Shown: one piece after another, positions 62,464 through 64,000 of the stretch
Layout of the letters: each line of letters starts with the position of its first letter
How positions within the stretch are numbered: position 1 is the stretch's first letter
DNA from: Akkermansia biwaensis
Lineage (GTDB): Bacteria > Verrucomicrobiota > Verrucomicrobiia > Verrucomicrobiales > Akkermansiaceae
Direction of reading: 5' to 3'
Assembly (NCBI RefSeq): GCF_026072915.1
Contig: NZ_AP025943.1
Location: 1,426,001-1,490,000, forward strand
Length of the DNA: 64,000 nucleotides
The notes under the pieces: model-generated
The model's database searches: none
Told to the model about the DNA's origin: nothing
The model's input: only the letters and a program-made list of their open reading frames with translations
Program-made: the position numbers and the translations under genes

Positions 62464-63099
62464 TTACGCTTTCAGCACCGGAAGGCGCAATACGGTTTTC
62501 AACCGTTCCGCAGGCGTCTTCCGGGGGTCCGAGAGATAAATCTCATGATGTGCCCGCACACCTGATGTATCCGGGCGCAGCCCCGACTGTTCCATGAAAA
62601 CATGCATGCGGGCCAGAGTGGCTGGTTCATCGTCATAGGAACCCGTGTGCAGGCATTGTACGCAGAGCCCTTCCGCAAAGGAGGCCATGCGCGCTATTTC
62701 CACGTTCAAATGGGGCTTTTTCTTCATGGCGTTACTGCGTGCGTACTCAAATGCCTCCGCAGTGATGAAGCCGGGCTGGCGTATCATGGAAGTCCAGCGG
62801 AACGTATTTTTATCTGCGGAAGGGTTTTGCCCCGAATTCCACCAGAGCCCTTCCAAGGGAAGGACGACGTATTCCAGATAATCCGGAGCCGGGAAAGCTC
62901 CTTTTTTCCCTCCCATCCGGACGGCGTAGGAAAGGGTGTACAATAATTCCAGGGCGTGTGAATACTCTCCGTCCGGAGCATTGGGATCGCCCGTGCCGTC
63001 CACCATGAAAAACTGCATTTCCGGCACGTCCACCACGGCGGGAACGGCAGAGGGAAGGTAAAGGCGCCTGGCCTGTTTCTTGTAATCCAAAGGGGGCAT
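62464..63099 (-). CDS. GyrI-like small-molecule-binding protein
   Basis: 211 aa, cytoplasmic. The N-terminal half has VVDVPEMQFFMVDGTGDPNA, then FPAPDYLEYVVLPLEGLWW; the C-terminal half has HHEIYLSDPRKTPAERLKTV. This two-part SHS2-fold layout (GyrI-like, YdhR/AraC effector-binding relatives) is seen in stand-alone proteins that bind small ligands. No DNA-binding domain is attached. Ligand unknown. Confidence 0.8.
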   Translation of the reverse strand: MPPLDYKKQARRLYLPSAVPAVVDVPEMQFFMVDGTGDPNAPDGEYSHALELLYTLSYAVRMGGKKGAFPAPDYLEYVVLPLEGLWWNSGQNPSADKNTFRWTSMIRQPGFITAEAFEYARSNAMKKKPHLNVEIARMASFAEGLCVQCLHTGSYDDEPATLARMHVFMEQSGLRPDTSGVRAHHEIYLSDPRKTPAERLKTVLRLPVLKA

Positions 63100-63134
63100 G
63101 GAGGCATGCTAACGGCAGAGGGGAGCTTATGCAC

Positions 63135-63172
63135 GAAAAAAGAAGGCCGCCCCGTTTACGGGACAGCCTTCC
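63135..63172 (-). terminator. Terminator of the PEP-CTERM gene at 63.2 kb
   Basis: On the minus strand GGAAGGCTGTCCCG pairs with CGGGGCGGCCTTC (two mismatches) across a short loop, followed by six T. Confidence 0.8.
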
Positions 63173-63199
63173 ATATATAAGAAAAATGAAAGAGCCGGT

Positions 63200-63904
63200 T
63201 CAATTCCTGCGGCGGCGAAGCATCAGGGCGGCCAGACCCAGAAGGCTCAGGGATGCCGCAGCGGGTTCCGGAACGGCCAGCGTTCCTTCCAGGGAAATAT
63301 CGCGGATGGTTCCGCTGTAGTTGTCGCTGCCGCCCGAACTTCCGATGACAGTGTAAACCTTGCCGTTGCCGTTTGCCTTCATGGCCGCAAGCTGTTCGTC
63401 GGTCACATCGTAAGAAACGTTCCACTGTGAGGCGTTGTTGCCCCTGCTTCCCCTGCAGAGTTCCAGCAGGTCTCCGTTCATGGTTTCATACCAGACGGAA
63501 TAGGTGTACGTGGGGCCCGTTCCGGGAGGAGTCAGGCTGAAGCTGAAAGTGAGTCCGGAATAAGCCTGGATGTTTTCAATGGTCATTTTCAGGCCGGCGC
63601 AAACCCCGATCGTGCCGGGCATGTTGGGAAGGCTGATAGTCTGGTTGGCTGTATTGACGGAAGCTTTGCCCCAGCTCATGCTTCCGTTTCCGGTGGTGGT
63701 GTACCATCCGTCCGCGCGTCCGGCGCGTCCCAGCCATCCCTTGACGTCGGCGGCTTTGATCGTGTTATTGGCAAGGCGTCCTGCGGAATCGTAGCTCTGG
63801 CCGGTGATGGCGGTGATTTCCGGCATCAGCTCAATGGTTGCGGCGGAAACGGAGGCTCCCAGAGAGACCAGGCCCAAACAGATGGTATATAATATTTTCT
63901 TCAT
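63200..63904 (-). CDS. PEP-CTERM exported protein
   Basis: 234 aa from ATG 63904 (MKKILYTICLGLVSLGASVS), the first real signal peptide; the frame to 63949 is longer but adds no signal. The body is Thr/Ser/Gly-rich beta sequence (LKMTIENIQAYSGLTFSFSL) resembling a jelly-roll domain. The tail is VPEPAAASLSLLGLAALML followed by Arg residues, very close to the 18.2 kb protein. Predicted exosortase substrate shown at the cell surface. The promoter would lie in the last 90 bases of the window. Confidence 0.85.
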   Translation of the reverse strand: MKKILYTICLGLVSLGASVSAATIELMPEITAITGQSYDSAGRLANNTIKAADVKGWLGRAGRADGWYTTTGNGSMSWGKASVNTANQTISLPNMPGTIGVCAGLKMTIENIQAYSGLTFSFSLTPPGTGPTYTYSVWYETMNGDLLELCRGSRGNNASQWNVSYDVTDEQLAAMKANGNGKVYTVIGSSGGSDNYSGTIRDISLEGTLAVPEPAAASLSLLGLAALMLRRRRN

Positions 63905-64000
63905 AGCTGTAGCCTCAATATGCCGGATTGCTAACCCGCTCGGATTCACATGAGACTATAAGCAGGTTCAATCAATTCAATGTGTTACAGTTATCGTGGA

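Overview
The window most likely comes from Akkermansia muciniphila or a close relative (Verrucomicrobiota). Three things point there. Several exported proteins end in the short PEP-CTERM tail typical of that genus (VPEPATASLSLLGL, then MMRRRR). Mucin-glycan enzymes recur: two sulfatases, a GH20 hexosaminidase and a dockerin-bearing GH31 glycosidase. The core genes are of the expected type, for example a B-type succinate dehydrogenase. I assign the species from gene content and memory; no search was run. There are no rRNA genes, CRISPR arrays, phage genes or transposases. One tRNA gene is present, initiator tRNA-Met.

Layout. 1-3.6 kb: galactokinase and a sodium/sugar symporter. 3.8-4.7 kb: a decayed PEP-CTERM gene. 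4.7-11.9 kb: housekeeping genes (UvrD-like helicase, fmt, a GT28 glycolipid glycosyltransferase, coaX, acpP, a LysM pseudo-transpeptidase, dtd). 12.2-15.8 kb: sdhCAB. 16-25 kb: a TatD-like hydrolase, an amidase, a PEP-CTERM protein, an FGE-like lipoprotein, fabG, an ABC-F ATPase and small lipoproteins. 25.4-26.5 kb: hpf and tRNA-fMet. 26.6-28.1 kb: sulfatase. 28.6-34.4 kb: a glycan-assembly and sulfation cluster. 34.8-38.7 kb: a large modular GH31. 39-45.4 kb: a long minus-strand gene train (TPM-like proteins, SGNH hydrolase, GNAT, MarC, MenH-like hydrolase, DUF3820, Hsp33). 45.9-51.2 kb: cyclophilin, a second ABC-F, two PEP-CTERM genes and an EamA transporter. 51.6-56.6 kb: cysS, GH20 and sulfatase. 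56.8-60 kb: lipoproteins and a twice-frameshifted gene. 60.2-64 kb: lepA, a small membrane protein, a GyrI-like protein and a PEP-CTERM protein.

How the genes work together. One theme is mucin breakdown: sulfatases and GH20 unmask and remove GlcNAc, GH31 removes an alpha-linked sugar, and the symporter plus galK take up and phosphorylate a released sugar. The most unusual part is the 28.6-34.4 kb cluster. It encodes a GT4-like glycosyltransferase, a three-domain GT31 / methyltransferase / GT11 fucosyltransferase fusion, a sulfotransferase, a CysD-type ATP sulfurylase subunit and a very short CysN-like GTPase. I read it as a dedicated pathway for a fucosylated, sulfated surface glycan, analogous in logic to rhizobial NodH-NodPQ but with a reduced GTPase and no APS kinase in the window.

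A second theme is loss of active sites. The FGE-like protein lacks the catalytic cysteines, the YkuD-like protein lacks the SHGC cysteine, the thioredoxin-like lipoprotein lacks CxxC, and the CysN-like GTPase lacks NKxD. A third is decay of exported-protein genes: two PEP-CTERM relics, one 5'-truncated copy, and one gene broken by two single-base deletions.
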